Below, piece after piece: positions 19,823 through 31,054 of a stretch of 64,000 bases of DNA. A program made the position numbers and the translations under genes. Every line of letters begins with the position of its first letter. The first letter of the stretch is position 1. This DNA is from Pseudeuparius sepicola (Eukaryota > Arthropoda > Insecta > Coleoptera > Anthribidae), in the NCBI GenBank assembly GCA_963920635.1, contig OY987306.1:14337501-14401500 (forward strand), given 5' to 3'. Below the pieces are notes generated by a model that saw only the letters and a list, made by a program, of their open reading frames with translations, was not told the DNA's origin and searched no databases.

Positions 19823-21766
19823 TACAGTGTGACCCATTTGTTTTGGGGTCAGTCTGTAAAAAGTGTATCAATCGTGCGATTTGGCTGATTTTTTTTTTAA
19901 ATTGTAGAGCTCGATGAACTGCACATTTTGAACAAAAATTGCCTGGTTCGCATAAAATCCAAAGCCTACTATGACCGTTTTTATGAGCAAAATTTTAAGA
20001 AACCATATTAGCGTTTTTTTTTTGAAAAAATCTGTGTGCGCTAATGGATTGAGCACCCCTAGAAATGGGTATGTACAAAATTTCATCAAAATATTTCAAG
20101 TAATAACGATTTTGTAGAAAAATTAAAAATGCAGCCAAGGTACGTCTTTATTTTCAAAAATTCAAAGTTGGCCATGGAAAATAATTGAATTGTAATAATA
20201 CAACCTTATGCTTATAAACACAAAACATAAAAACAATTAAAATTATAAAATTTTTGTAACTTCTACCAAGCCTCCATTTTCTACAATGCATTTGTCGTTC
20301 CTCTTGCGTACATTCAAAATTACATTTCGTATTTGCTGTGGAGTAATTTCCTCACAACTACGGTTTATCCTAGCTTGCAGTTCTTGTAAATTATGGGGTC
20401 TTGACTTATAAACATTTTGCTTAAGTGTACCCCAAAGAAAAAAATCTAAAGGAGTTAAGTCCGGAGATCTCGGTGGCCACTCACAGAAATTACTATTTCG
20501 CCCTATCCAACAGTTTTCAAAATTATTATCTAGCCAGTTTCTGATTAAACGAGCATTATGAATAGGACTGCCATCTAACTGTAACTTTAAATTTAAACGG
20601 TATCTTAATGGTAACTCATCTAAAGCATTTCTAAATTCAATTTCTAGAAAATTCAAGAAGCCAGCCGCATTCAAATTCCCTTCAAAGAAAAATGGGCCAA
20701 TTATTCTGTCGTGTAGTATTCCACACCAAACGTTAATTTTTTGTGAATATTGTCTCCTTGCATTTATTATAAACTCTGGATTTTCAGCTGACCAGTGACG
20801 GCAGTTTTGACTTGATACTACACCATTTGTAGTAAACGTGGCTTCGTCGGTGAATAAAATTTCATTTAAAAAGTTGCCATTATGGAGATATTCACCTTGC
20901 AGCCAATAGCAAAATTCTAATCTTCTCTCCTCATCTCCTGGTTCCAGGGTGTGCAAAAATTTTGGCTTAAACGGTTTTATTTTGTTTTGTCTCAAACATC
21001 TCCTTATACTCTCTCTGGGTATATGAAGGTCTAAACTAGCCGTTCGAACACTATTTCGAGGATTGTCACTAAAGTATTGCAGAGTTTGATTGTTATTTTC
21101 AACAAGTCCACGGCGTCCATTTTGCCTAGTTTTTAATAAATTTTTAGAAATCGATCCAGTTTCATCAAAAATATTGTTTTTACGTTGTACAGTACTTCGA
21201 CTCACTGATCTACCTGGGTGTCTATTGTTAAATTCGGCCGCAGCTTCTGCTGCCGAGCGCTCGTTGTCGCCCACGAGTCGAACAATTTCTATTTTGTCTC
21301 TTATGCTTAAATATTCCATAATTATGATAATTAATTGTATTGAGCACAAACAATTTCTGAACTCAATTTAGACAGTTTGACACTTAATAAAAGTAAACAA
21401 TTCAATTATTTTCCATGGCCAACTTTGAATTTTTGAAAATAAAGACGTACCTTGGCTGCATTTTTAATTTTTCTACAAAATCGTTATTACTTGAAATATT
21501 TTGATGAAATTTTGTACATACCCATTTCGAGGGGTGCTCAATCCATTGGCGCACACAGATTTTTTCAAAAAAAAACGCTAATATGGTTTCTTAAAATTTT
21601 GCTCATAAAAACGGTCATAGTAGGCTTTGGATTTTATGCGAACCAGGCAATTTTTGTTCAAAATGTGCAGTTCATCGAGCTCTACAATTTTAAAAAAAAA
21701 TCAGCCAAATCGCACGATTGATACACTTTTTACAGACTGACCCCAAAACAAATGGGTCACACTGTA
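19823..21766 (-). mobile_element. Mariner-like DNA transposon with ~370-bp TIRs and intact transposase
   Basis: Ends are TACAGTGTGACCC and its complement, flanked by TA. The inverted repeats (19823-20193 and 21397-21766) match over ~370 bp with scattered mismatches. It carries one intact transposase on the minus strand and is inserted in the endonuclease domain of the jockey-like element. Flanking TA and DDE architecture place it in the IS630/Tc1/mariner superfamily. Confidence 0.88.
20243..21316 (-). CDS. IS630/Tc1/mariner-type transposase, DD42D spacing
   Basis: An uninterrupted transposase. The N terminus (MEYLSIRDKIEIVRLVGDNE) is an HTH region of the DUF4817 type common in insect transposases, followed by a second HTH-like segment (RSVSRSTVQRK) and DNA-binding linker. 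The catalytic core has LFTDEATFTTNG (first Asp), LQLDGSPIHNARL (second Asp) and WPPRSPDLTPLDFFLWG (third acidic residue, Asp). I count 42 residues between the second and third Asp, close to the DD41D group. I chose Met at 21316 rather than the upstream ATG (21349) because the added residues (mostly Ile) look non-coding. It could be active, since all three acidic residues and both termini are present. Confidence 0.87.
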   Translation of the reverse strand, partial: EYLSIRDKIEIVRLVGDNERSAAEAAAEFNNRHPGRSVSRSTVQRKNNIFDETGSISKNLLKTRQNGRRGLVENNNQTLQYFSDNPRNSVRTASLDLHIPRESIRRCLRQNKIKPFKPKFLHTLEPGDEERRLEFCYWLQGEYLHNGNFLNEILFTDEATFTTNGVVSSQNCRHWSAENPEFIINARRQYSQKINVWCGILHDRIIGPFFFEGNLNAAGFLNFLEIEFRNALDELPLRYRLNLKLQLDGSPIHNARLIRNWLDNNFENCWIGRNSNFCEWPPRSPDLTPLDFFLWGTLKQNVYKSRPHNLQELQARINRSCEEITPQQIRNVILNVRKRNDKCIVENGGLVEVTKIL

Positions 21767-21768
21767 TA

Positions 21769-22344
21769 ACTAAGTCTAGTTGGCGCAGCCACAATACTTT
21801 TCAAATTATAAGTAGATATTATATTGGTCAATTTTTTAAAGTTTCTTTGATCTCTTTCCGGATCAATGTTGAAGTCACCACGCAAAATTATATTTACATG
21901 CGGTTTATACAACGCATACAAAACAGCATTAAGTTTACCAAAGAATAGATCAACATTAGAGTCGATCGGAGATCTATAACAACACAGAACAATAGAGGAT
22001 TTTTGATCATTTGATTTTAAAGCCACAGCGCAAATCTCGAAATGTTTTTCTAGACAATATTTACTCAGGTCAATTTCTTGGGCCCCAACATTTACATCAC
22101 AATAAATTGCTACGCCTCCCCCCTTAGAGTTTAATCGGCAAAAAGAGGACGCTCTGTAATAGTTTGGAAAGTGTAGATAATTAATATTATCTTTGGTAGC
22201 CCAAGTTTCAGTCAAACAAATATATTTTACATTAAAGTTTTCCAACAAAAAGTCACTTACAATTAAGTCCACCTTTGTACTATTTAAGCACTGACAGTTC
22301 AGCATAAACAGGTCCCAGGTGAGATCATTGCTGTCACAGGTAAA
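21769..22344 (-). pseudogene. Jockey-like apurinic endonuclease, N-terminal part
   Basis: The minus strand gives LNCQCLNSTKVDLI, YICLTETWATK (catalytic Glu), GGGVAIYCD and ILRGDFNIDPERDQ (GDFN box), ending at APTRLS where the mariner-like element enters. This is the start of an ORF2-type endonuclease. Upstream (22306-22344) no further coding is seen before the LTR, so the element is 5'-truncated. Confidence 0.82.
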
Positions 22345-24275
22345 TTACTCGTTTTTTATATTTTGTTATGAACATAAAGTCATTATTTTCGAACATATCT
22401 CATAATATCTCATACTTAATAACTAATTTATTCTTCGTACAGTTTCAATTCATTTATAACATTGTATTCAATTTTATTACCACTTTTTCAAATTTTAAAA
22501 TTTCAAATAATTCAAATTTTCGCGCGCTATATACGGAAATGGCCGTGTACTTTCGCCTAGCCTCGAACCCTGGCATATTCAAAATGCGAAAATTCAAGTG
22601 TGTGTTTACATTTCAGCAGGTATGTAGTTAAAGATCTGTATTATGAATTACTCGATTTTTCGGTTCTGCTGATGCATAATTTGAACATAAATACTGTTTA
22701 GTTGATTAAATGCGTGTCTTGCTAAAACCTGATTGGTCGGATGACGTAGGTCCTGCCAGCGATCGGCCGGTAGGGTCCGACCTGAGGAGAGTTTTGCTCC
22801 CGTCTTCGTGTGTGTCGAGTCGCGCAGAGGCATCTGCCCATTTCCCGCCAAATTTTCGGCATTTTCGGCTTTTATCTAGTTGAATTTTTGCCATCGGTGA
22901 TTTATTTGAGTGGTTTTGTATCTTAATATCGGGGATTGACTTCGTGTGACTAATATTTTTGCGTTTTTCTCTTTTCTATGTCCACGGCGTCGTGAGGCAG
23001 CGACGCTTGCCCGAGGCGTTTCCTTTTTGGCTGCGTAGCTGAGGAAGCGCGGGACACAGCAAGCAGGTGGTGGCTGTTTCTCCTGGAAAACCCCACAGGT
23101 GAGTAATTTCTTTTGATTTTTGCTTAGTTCAGCAACTTTACTACTCACCTGTGGCGTTTTTTTTTTGACGTGCTATTTTTTTGAAGGACTCATTTCGTCC
23201 GGGGCCCCGGCCATCTTTAACTCAAAAACATAGCATAGCTTTTTTGAATACCCACCATCTTGCGGCTGTTATCTTGTTGGGTCCGATTCTGTGGTACCGG
23301 GCCGCTCAAGTAAATCTGACACCGATAAATTCAGTTTTCTAGTAAATTCATATTAACTTATATATATTTTTAACTTTCTTAAATTCTGTATTTACCGTTC
23401 AAGTCTCAAATAAATTTTTCGCGTTAAATTGGAGTTAAAATATCATAAATTTCAAGAATTCGGGCTGGAGCATTCTCAAAATTTTTCTTCTTATTAAATA
23501 TTAAGCACTTTGCTATTCCGGTCAGTTCAATAATATTATCTATAAAATTAAAAAAAACTATGCATAGTTTCCCTTAGTTTAGTATAGTTCTAAACGTTTA
23601 ATTTTTATCATTATTTGTCAATATTTAACAACTTTAGTAACCTATTGGTTTATAATTTCTGTAAAAGGCTTAGACCTTGTCTAATGCTACTTTCTTTCCG
23701 ATCTGTTCACGCTTGCAACACCATCGTTGAGGACGCTATAACCACAGCCCGCTGTCGACAAACAACGTAACGAGAGCTGCGTAGACATCGAGTGGAGTTG
23801 CGTTGGCATAGGTGTTGACTCCTGGTCAGCTCTACTTCGGCGACGCCCTGAGATATCTGCTAGCCTCAACATCTGCAACGCCTATTTGAGCAGACAAGGT
23901 CCGGAGGAAGCCCTAGCCACGCCCCACACTACAACGAGCCTCGTTTGAGCGTAAGCGACTGAAGACGCAGTTCAAACTTAAGATTCAGAGTGGAATCATA
24001 ATAGAAGCTGAACAGTCAGTTTAATTGTAAAGCCAATTTAACCCTTTTATTGTTTTCAAACCAATTATTAACGAAATTTAACTGTCCTAGTTTATTTTAA
24101 TTGTTCGAATTTAACTTCATGCTAAAGTTGATTTAATTATTTCTAGTTGTCTTTTAAAAGTTGTCAAATCAAAATTGTGAGTCTCAAATTTGTGATAAAT
24201 AAATCTTGTATATTTAACGAAGGTAACAGGATTTTATTGGACAGACCCAAGTATAGCAAACCTAGGATTGTTATA
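22345..24275 (+). mobile_element. Ty3/gypsy 5' LTR, remaining part
   Basis: It matches 31084-33061 closely, lacks ~50 bp present in the 3' LTR near 32019-32075, and ends GTTATA. With 2736-2763 the LTR totals about 1.96 kb. Short antisense frames here occur in both LTRs and show no family motifs, so they are not called. Confidence 0.9.
23093..23154. promoter_or_regulatory. LTR hairpin carrying splice-donor-like arms
   Basis: CCACAGGTGAGTA (23093-23105) and its exact complement TACTCACCTGTGG (23142-23154) form a 13-bp perfect stem with a 36-base loop. CAG|GTGAGT is a near-ideal metazoan 5' splice site. The structure is preserved in the 3' LTR (31832-31893). The role is unknown. Confidence 0.55.
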
Positions 24276-24280
24276 CAAAT

Positions 24281-24298
24281 TGGCGTGCCCCAACGTGT
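24281..24298 (+). other. Probable tRNA primer-binding site
   Basis: TGGCGTGCCCCAACGTGT begins five bases after the 5' LTR end. Starting with TGG just downstream of an LTR is typical of a primer-binding site complementary to a tRNA 3' end (CCA). I cannot assign the tRNA. Confidence 0.6.
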
Positions 24299-24515
24299 GG
24301 CCTGGTTTTCTCGTCTGTTCAATTCTTTCTTGTTGCCTCTCATTACTTGTAAAACTGACTGATTTAGCAAATTTAAACTTTTGAAATTTAAGTTGTGAAC
24401 TGCTTTAGTCGAATTTTTATTTGAATGGTATATATATATTTTTTTCTCTTATCTCGAATAATCTCTCGATCTGGCAATTGTATTTAAATTTCATTTGGGT
24501 ATTTGACTGATAGAC

Positions 24516-25729
24516 ATGGAGCCAAATCACTTAAAAGATTCTGAACTGTCTTATGAATTAAAAGTTCGCGGCATCGATGCGACGTTGAGACGAGACGTAA
24601 ACGTTTACGTGGGATTCTTAGTCAAGAATCAGCAAATCGTAGTTTTGCTCAAATTAATAACCCTTTCCTTCCACCTTTCACCGAGGATGTGAAACAATAT
24701 CTTGATTCCTTTAATGACCTTAAGGAGGTTATTGCTAGTTTTGTTGGTATCCGTGGAGACCCAACTTGCCGTAGAATTGAATCTCGTCTCAATCATCTGT
24801 CGACTCGAATGTCTCGAATGGATCCTGCTGTTGAAGCAGATACGGCACAACTTGCCGAGTTAAAAACTCAATTAATTGATTTAGAAGGAGATTTGGCCAC
24901 AAAGTTTTCTAGACCACCCTTTTCCTCTACACCGACACGAAATAGTGACATGCAATCTAGTACTACTGTCTCCACCAAGCCAAATATCTATAAATGGAAT
25001 GTTCATTTTTCGGGTTCCAGCAAAGAATCTCTAATAGCTTTTCTTGAAAAAGTTGAACTGTTACGGGAAGCTCGAGGTATTTCAGAAGAAGATCTCTTTA
25101 ATTCTGCTTGTGACCTTTTCAAAGATAATGCGTGGACGTGGTACGTCAATAATCGCAGCCGTGTCAGAAACTGGCTAGAATTATGTACAAAACTTAAAGA
25201 AGACCTTCTTCCTTATCATTATGATCGAGATCTCATGCAAGAAATCAGGAATCGCACACAGGGGGCCAAAGAAAAAGTTACATTTTATATTTCTGCTATG
25301 GAAGCCTTGTTTAAAAGACTTACCAACCCCCCTGATGAACAAACTATCGTGGATCAGATTAAACTTAATTTATTGCCTAGTTTCCATTCCCCGTTGGCTT
25401 TGTACGATATCACTACAATTTCAGAACTTTCGTCTTATTGTAAACGCCTTGAAGAATCTTTTTCTTGGTCAGAACGTTATAGAGCACCTCCTAGTCGTTC
25501 CGTTGGACTATTAGAGCCAGATTTGAGCTGCATACCGACAAACGAACGTCCAATTAATCGTGGTGTTAATTTTCAGTCAAATCGTGTTTGCACAATTTCG
25601 TCAGCACAGTGTTGGAATTGCAATAAGTTAGGGCATGTTTATAGAGAATGTAGAGGTCCCAAAACTCTATTTTGCTACGATTGTGGTGCAAAAAATGTGT
25701 TCAAAAATAATTGCTCAAAATGTAATTAA
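24516..25729 (+). pseudogene. gag: Ty3/gypsy gag, frameshifted
   Basis: ATG at 24516 opens MEPNHLKDSELSYELKVRG, then one base is missing or added near 24600 and the frame moves to that of the long ORF (24689-25729). It contains a capsid-like region (KWNVHFSGSS; LFKDNAWTWYV; KEDLLPYHYDRDL), and ends in a nucleocapsid zinc knuckle CWNCNKLGHVYREC (C-x2-C-x4-H-x4-C) and a second, degenerate Cys cluster. It should form the particle and bind RNA. It lies between the primer-binding site and pol. The frameshift makes it non-functional as it stands. Confidence 0.85.
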
Positions 25730-25875
25730 AAAAACGGGTTAAATTCCAGTGGCGGTTCAGGCCGAATTGTCACTGGTCAAAATTACGATCGTCCAAGTAC
25801 CTCTCGAGCACCAAACCAAAACAACAATCAGCAGTAAAACCTAACTTCTTCTCTATTCCGGACTGGCACAGATGG

Positions 25876-28800
25876 TTGGACACAGTACGAAATTTTGTCA
25901 CAAAAAATATTGCCCCAGTCAATCAGACAAAAAATATTTTGCAGATCAATCCGTTGTTTATGAAAATGCCTAATGATAATAGATGCTATCTACCTGTAAC
26001 TATCTTTAATGACACTTTGGTAGCTCTGACTGACGGAGGTTCTAATGTTTCCATTCTAGGCTCCATTGCCCTTCCTTTTCTAGAAAAACACTCTGTTTCT
26101 GTAATGTCTGATAGTTCGACAATGGTTGTGCTTCCTGATGGAAGAATATCTAAAATTTTTGGTTGTGTTTATCTCCCCATTACATTGCACAATAGAACTA
26201 GGACTATTAAAGTGTTCGTAGCACCTTTTATTCAAGTCGATATACTTTTGGGCATGGACTTTTTAAAATTGTATGGACTAAATGTAAATTATGGTGACTC
26301 CTCGTACAAAATAATGGGTGAAAATCATCTTTGCGTAGTATCGGCCATTCATTCTTTTTCTGATTTATCAACTACCGAACAAAATATCTTACAGGGCATA
26401 ATAAATTTATTTAAGGGTATTAGTTCAAAGGATAAGCTTGGATTAACTTCTCTTATCTCTCATAATATTGACACTGGCGACGCCAAACCTCTTAAACAAC
26501 GACAATATCCACTCTCTCCAGCAATGCAGCAGCATTTAAACAAAGAGATCGATGAAATGCTACGCCTGGGAATAATTGAACCATCCCAATCTCCATGGTC
26601 AAACCCATTGTGGCTGGTCACTAAAAAATCTGGCGAATATAGAGTCTGTTTTGATGGTCGTCGACTTAACCAAATATCTGTTAAGGACTACGAGATGCAA
26701 AATTTTTAACATCTATCGATTTAAAGCAAGCTTTTTTCCAAATACCCTTAGATAAATCTTCTCGTCCAAAAACTGCATTTGCTGTTCACGGTAGGGGTAG
26801 TTTCCAGTTCAGGGTTATGCCCTTTGGATTGGCTAATGCCCCACAGACAATGCAAAGATTGATGGACAGAATCATTGACCCTAGTCTTGAGCCGTATGCC
26901 TTCGTTTATTTAGACGACATCATAATAGCAACACCGACATTTGACAAGCATATAGAAATTTTGACAAAAATTTTTGACCGCCTAAGATTGGCTAATTTAA
27001 CAGTAAATATCGATAAATGTGAGTTTGGTAGATCTTCTTTGAAGTACCTAGGTTTTGTTGTTGATAAGGACGGACTAAGAACTGATTCAGAAAAAGTAGA
27101 CTCCTAAAACAAGTACCGATATTAAGAGATTGATTGGTTTGATTAGTTACTACCGTAGATTTATTAAAGATTTTAGTACTTTATCCTCACCGATAACCGA
27201 ATTATTACATGGTAAGAAAAAAGGTCAGCCTATCAAGTGGACTCCTGTGGCTGAGCAAGCTTTCATAGAAATTAAAAAACGACTTACGACCAGTCCTGTG
27301 TTAGCTGCTCCTTGTTTTGACAAAATTTTTTATATTCAAACAGATGCTAGTAATACCGGCTTAGGCGGTGTGTTATATCAAAAAATTGATGGTGAAGAAC
27401 GACCTATTGCATTTGCGAGTAAAACTTTAAACAAGTGTCAAAGAAATTACTCAGTTACTGAGAAGGAGTGCCTAGCGGTTCTGTTCGGCCTGGAGAAGTT
27501 TCGGCCTTATGTAGAAGGTACTCATTTTGTTGTAGAGACTGATCACGCCTCTCTTATCTGGTTAAAAAATTTGTCGAATCCAGCTGGTCGCTTAGCTCGC
27601 TGGGCTGTGACCTTGTCACAATATGATCTAGAAATTGTATACCGTAAGGGTTCCACTATGATAGTTGCTGATGCTTTGTCACGTTCTGTACCAGATATTG
27701 CCGTAATTGATGTCGCTAAATTAAACCCATGCAATTGGTATCGCTCTCTTATAAAAAAGGTTCAGTTAAATCCGGACGATTACCCTACTTTTCTTGTGAA
27801 AGACCAGATTTTATATAAGCATATTTTTCTAAAGTACCTTTAATATCTAATGTTTCGGAATGGAAAATTGTGGTACCAAGTTCCAACCGAAGAGAGATCC
27901 TGGAAATGTATCATAACAATCCTACCTCGGGACATTTTGGAGTCTCAAAGACTTTAGCTAGAATCTTAGAACTTTACTACTGGCCAAACATGCGTAAAGA
28001 TGTTTATCATTATGTCAAAAATGTCCTACTTGTGCAGCAAGTAAAAGTCCTAATCTGACACGTCCAGGCCAAATGGGTTCATACCGAGACATTAACTTCC
28101 CGTTCCAGATGATTTCAACTGACTTGTTAGGGCCTTATCCTAGATCAAAAAATGGGAATCAATACCTTCTAGTCATCGTGGACTGGTTTACTAAATATGT
28201 TTTGATACATCCCCTAATTAAACCTACGGCATCGTCTATCATTAAATTCATTGAAAATCACGTTTTTCTTGTATATGGAGTTCCCCAGATCATATGTTGT
28301 GATAACGGTAGTCAATTTGTCTCGAAAGAATTTAAAGGTCTAATGGAAAGCTATAAAGTACAAAAAATCTTTTATAATGCCCGATATCATCCACAGGTGA
28401 ACCACACCGAGAGAGTAAACAGAGTAATTGTAACCGCACTTCGTTCTTTTATCCATGAAAACAATAAAACTTGGGATACCGATATTTATAGAATTGCTCA
28501 AGCTATACGCCTTGCTAAGCACGAAGTAACTGATTACTCACCATCGTTTCTTGTTTTTGGTCGCAATATTCCACTCTCTGGAGATTACTATGGGAAAATT
28601 TCTGAAAAATCCAGTAACATACCGGTTATTGAATCTAAAAATCAATTAATTGATGATCTCCAAGAGTTGCCAAAACTTTATCAAGACGTTCGTGTTAAAT
28701 TGAAAAAAGCTTATGAGCACAACAAAAAATATTATAACTTAAGAAAGCGGCCAATGCAATTTCATGTTGGCGATTACGTGTGGAAAAAGAACTTTACTCT

Positions 28801-29029
28801 CTCTAGTGCACCTAATGATTATTCGGCAAAATTATCTTCAAAGTATCTACCGTGTATTATTAACAAAGTCTTATCCCCTCTTGTGTACAATCTTAAGGAT
28901 AGATCTGGAAAAGATCTTGGGAATTTCCATATCAAGGACTTGAAGCCAAATTTCTGTGAAGAAACATCTGGTGACGACTCTGACGATGACGTTGAATCAT
29001 CAAACAATACAGAATCTAACGATGAATGA
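25876..29029 (+). pseudogene. pol: Ty3/gypsy pol (PR-RT-RNaseH-IN), several frame breaks
   Basis: Domains in Ty3/gypsy order: protease LTDGGSNVSILG with downstream ILLGMDFL (25876-26300; the usual D-T/S-G is D-G-G here); RT with PLKQRQYPLSPAM, SIDLKQAFFQIPL and FVYLDDIIIATP (~26480-27100); RNase H IQTDASNTGLGGVLYQ (~27335) and TDHASLIWL; integrase HHCC region (HNNPTSGHFGV) and core STDLLGPYP, CDNGSQFVS, HTERVNRV (D, D, E), then an acidic tail ending 29029. Breaks: a short in-frame-sized loss near 26708 between YEM and the SIDLKQ motif, shifts near 27105 and 27842, and one near 28030 in the zinc region. The copy is dead. The order PR-RT-RH-IN separates it from copia. Confidence 0.9.
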
Positions 29030-30490
29030 ACTATATCTTTCAACTTTATTGGTGTGACATATGTCTGGACTTAACAACCATTCAGCATATGTTACGATTG
29101 GGTTAGAGGTGGGAACATGCATTTTAATTTCGCTCTAGATTTTGGCGCTTGCCACTGAAAGCTAATTTCTATCGAGCATAGTTAGAGAACATCTTTCTAA
29201 CACCTTGATCTGTTGATCAAGCTCAGGCTCAGTTGTGATAAGTTCCCAGTAATATCTTACCTATATCTGTAATATCTCGTAATTATCGTATCTTAGATTA
29301 TTTTTTGAATGAATTTAATTAATATCTTGGTAATCAACCTTTGATTGTATTAGCTTGTCACAACTTATTATAACTAACTGCTTGATCAACTATTGATCCT
29401 TAGATTCTGTCTTGTCCATTTTGGTCAAATATATATTGTGTCAATTTCTTGGTATGGATCATGTCATCTATTGAGTAACATAGTTGACTAATTTTGTGCT
29501 CTGAGGTGTTGTTGTTTTACCTGAATACCGATCTAGTTTCGAGAATTTGTCGTTGTGTACGAACTGACTGTGACTGACCTGATTTTATTAGGGCAATTTA
29601 AGTTTCTGTGAATGATTGATGTAGTACAGGTTTCCTTTTATATCAAAACCATTTTTCGTTTAGTTGCGAAGCTGCTTCGAATGGTTGCATGTTCGTTCCT
29701 TTTGAGAACCTGGAAATATTAGAACAGAGCAAGCGTGCCTTCGGGTGATCGGCCGTATTTCCAGCATGCAACTATTCCAATCAGTGGGTTATCTTTATTA
29801 TTTTTCCTCACCTTTTGAATATCCCCCTGTGTCTGCATCAAAAGTTCACATTTCAATTCCATAGTACCTTCAATTCCTTCTGGTATTTTTTCAGACCCAT
29901 TCTTTACACAACTGCCCCACACAACAGGCTGGAACCCTCTTGTGTGACGATTTGGTTTTTTCTCCATTAAATCTTCATTTATAGTTATTACCGCACATAC
30001 TGTCTTTTCAAAATTTCCGTTGGTTATTCCTCTCCGCTTTTCTCCGGCAATGACTCAAAGACGAGCTGGCAGCCTACCGACTATTGGTGGCGGACGCAAT
30101 AGTTATGGCCAAGGCTATTGCCGTCTTCTTTTTCTATCGGCCCGTAGCCTCCCTTCTTGTTCTGGGGATAGGGTGCATTCCATGGGTTTTGGTCTTCTCG
30201 GGTGTCGGGAGTTGCGTTGATGTTGTCTCCGATGCGGGAAACCTCAAGGCTCGGCACTGGGTGAGTCATAGTTCGTGGAGTGTACGCTGTCGTCAAGCAA
30301 GCAGCGGTTACGCTTCCTGGGAAGTTCTTTCTTTCATTTCCCTTCCCTGCTTAGTTTTTAGTTAACTCATTGGTGAGTTTTTTTTGAATTTGGGGTTTGA
30401 ACGGTTTCAGGTTTTCGCATTTATTCAATTTTTGCATCTATTATCTTGTGTCATTTTCTATCGGTTAGTTTTCTTAGGAAGTGGTGTTAC
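29030..30490 (+). other. Gap between pol and the repeats before the 3' LTR
   Basis: No env-like gene, signal peptide or recognisable domain on the plus strand. The frames at 30020-30220 and 30084-30365 have unremarkable composition. On the minus strand there are two short uninterrupted frames (29719-29967 and 30081-30296). Confidence 0.6.
29719..29967 (-). other. Antisense ORF (82 aa) downstream of pol, unknown
   Basis: The frame reads MEKKPNRHTRGFQPVVWGS and later GIVACWKYGRSPEG; it stays open upstream of the Met to about 30045 (through GEKRRGITNGNF). The composition looks protein-like (Lys/Glu/Gly, few rare residues), but I recognise no family. Antisense to the retrotransposon, it could be a captured fragment or chance. 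Confidence 0.3.
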
Positions 30491-30790
30491 ATTCATCGTA
30501 GGCCAGGATAGCACTTACGACGTAAGTGTCCGAAAATGAATGTACCGTCACTACACCTTACATCTTAATAGTCAGAAATTCATCGTAGGCCAGGATAGCA
30601 CTTACGACGTAAGTGTCCGAAAATGAATGTACCGTCACTACACCTTACATCTTAATAGTCAGACATTCATCGTAGGCCAGGATAGCACTTAAAACGTAAG
30701 TGTCCGAAACTGGATGTACTGTTACTTCTCTTGATATCCTAATGATCACTCTTTCATCGTAGGCTCGGATAGCACTTAGTAAGTGTCCAA
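30491..30790 (+). repeat. Four tandem 87-bp repeats upstream of the 3' LTR
   Basis: Units start at 30491, 30578, 30665 and 30752 (exactly 87-bp spacing; the last is partial and diverged). Each begins TTCATCGTAGGCCAGGATAG and contains CACTTACGACGTAAGTG, a 7-bp inverted repeat with a 3-base centre. Confidence 0.9.
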
Positions 30791-31040
30791 AAGTAAGAGA
30801 TTTATCATTACGATTTCACAGACACAGATAATTTTTTCTTTTGACAAATCAATTTTTTGAGGTTAATTTTTCTATTACAATAACTTATTTTCAAGCTTAT
30901 GTGTGAGCCGTCCACTATCAGTCAAATATAATGTTTTTGGCGAATCGGCAGACTAATCTGTAGGTACTTATTACTTTAACGTAACTTAACAATTTTTTTA
31001 AGAAAAATACTTCACTTGCGTTTTCGCATTTTTCTAAACC

Positions 31041-31054
31041 GGGGAGAGGAGGTG
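31041..31054 (+). other. Polypurine tract of the Ty3/gypsy element
   Basis: GGGGAGAGGAGGTG directly precedes the 3' LTR start TGTAAC, the expected place for the plus-strand primer. Confidence 0.8.

Larger units (their letters stand above)
2764..22344 (-). mobile_element. Jockey-like non-LTR retrotransposon (interrupted, 5'-truncated)
   Basis: Reading the minus strand gives, in order, an apurinic-type endonuclease (21769-22305 and just below 19820), a reverse transcriptase (18574-19400 and 3614-3949), a jockey-type C-terminal region (2957-3467), an AATAAA signal and a pentanucleotide tail. A Polinton (3956-18567) and a mariner-like element (19823-21766) are inserted in it, leaving about 3 kb of jockey sequence. 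The 5' end coincides with the beginning of the endonuclease domain, so it is probably 5'-truncated. No clear target duplication is visible at the LTR joins. Confidence 0.82.

Noticed and set aside
22648..23148. Antisense ORFs repeated in both LTRs (also 31387-31887)
   Set aside because: They match because the LTRs match; no motif or independent evidence.
30491..30790. CRISPR-like array
   Set aside because: Units are contiguous tandem repeats without unique spacers, inside a eukaryotic retroelement.
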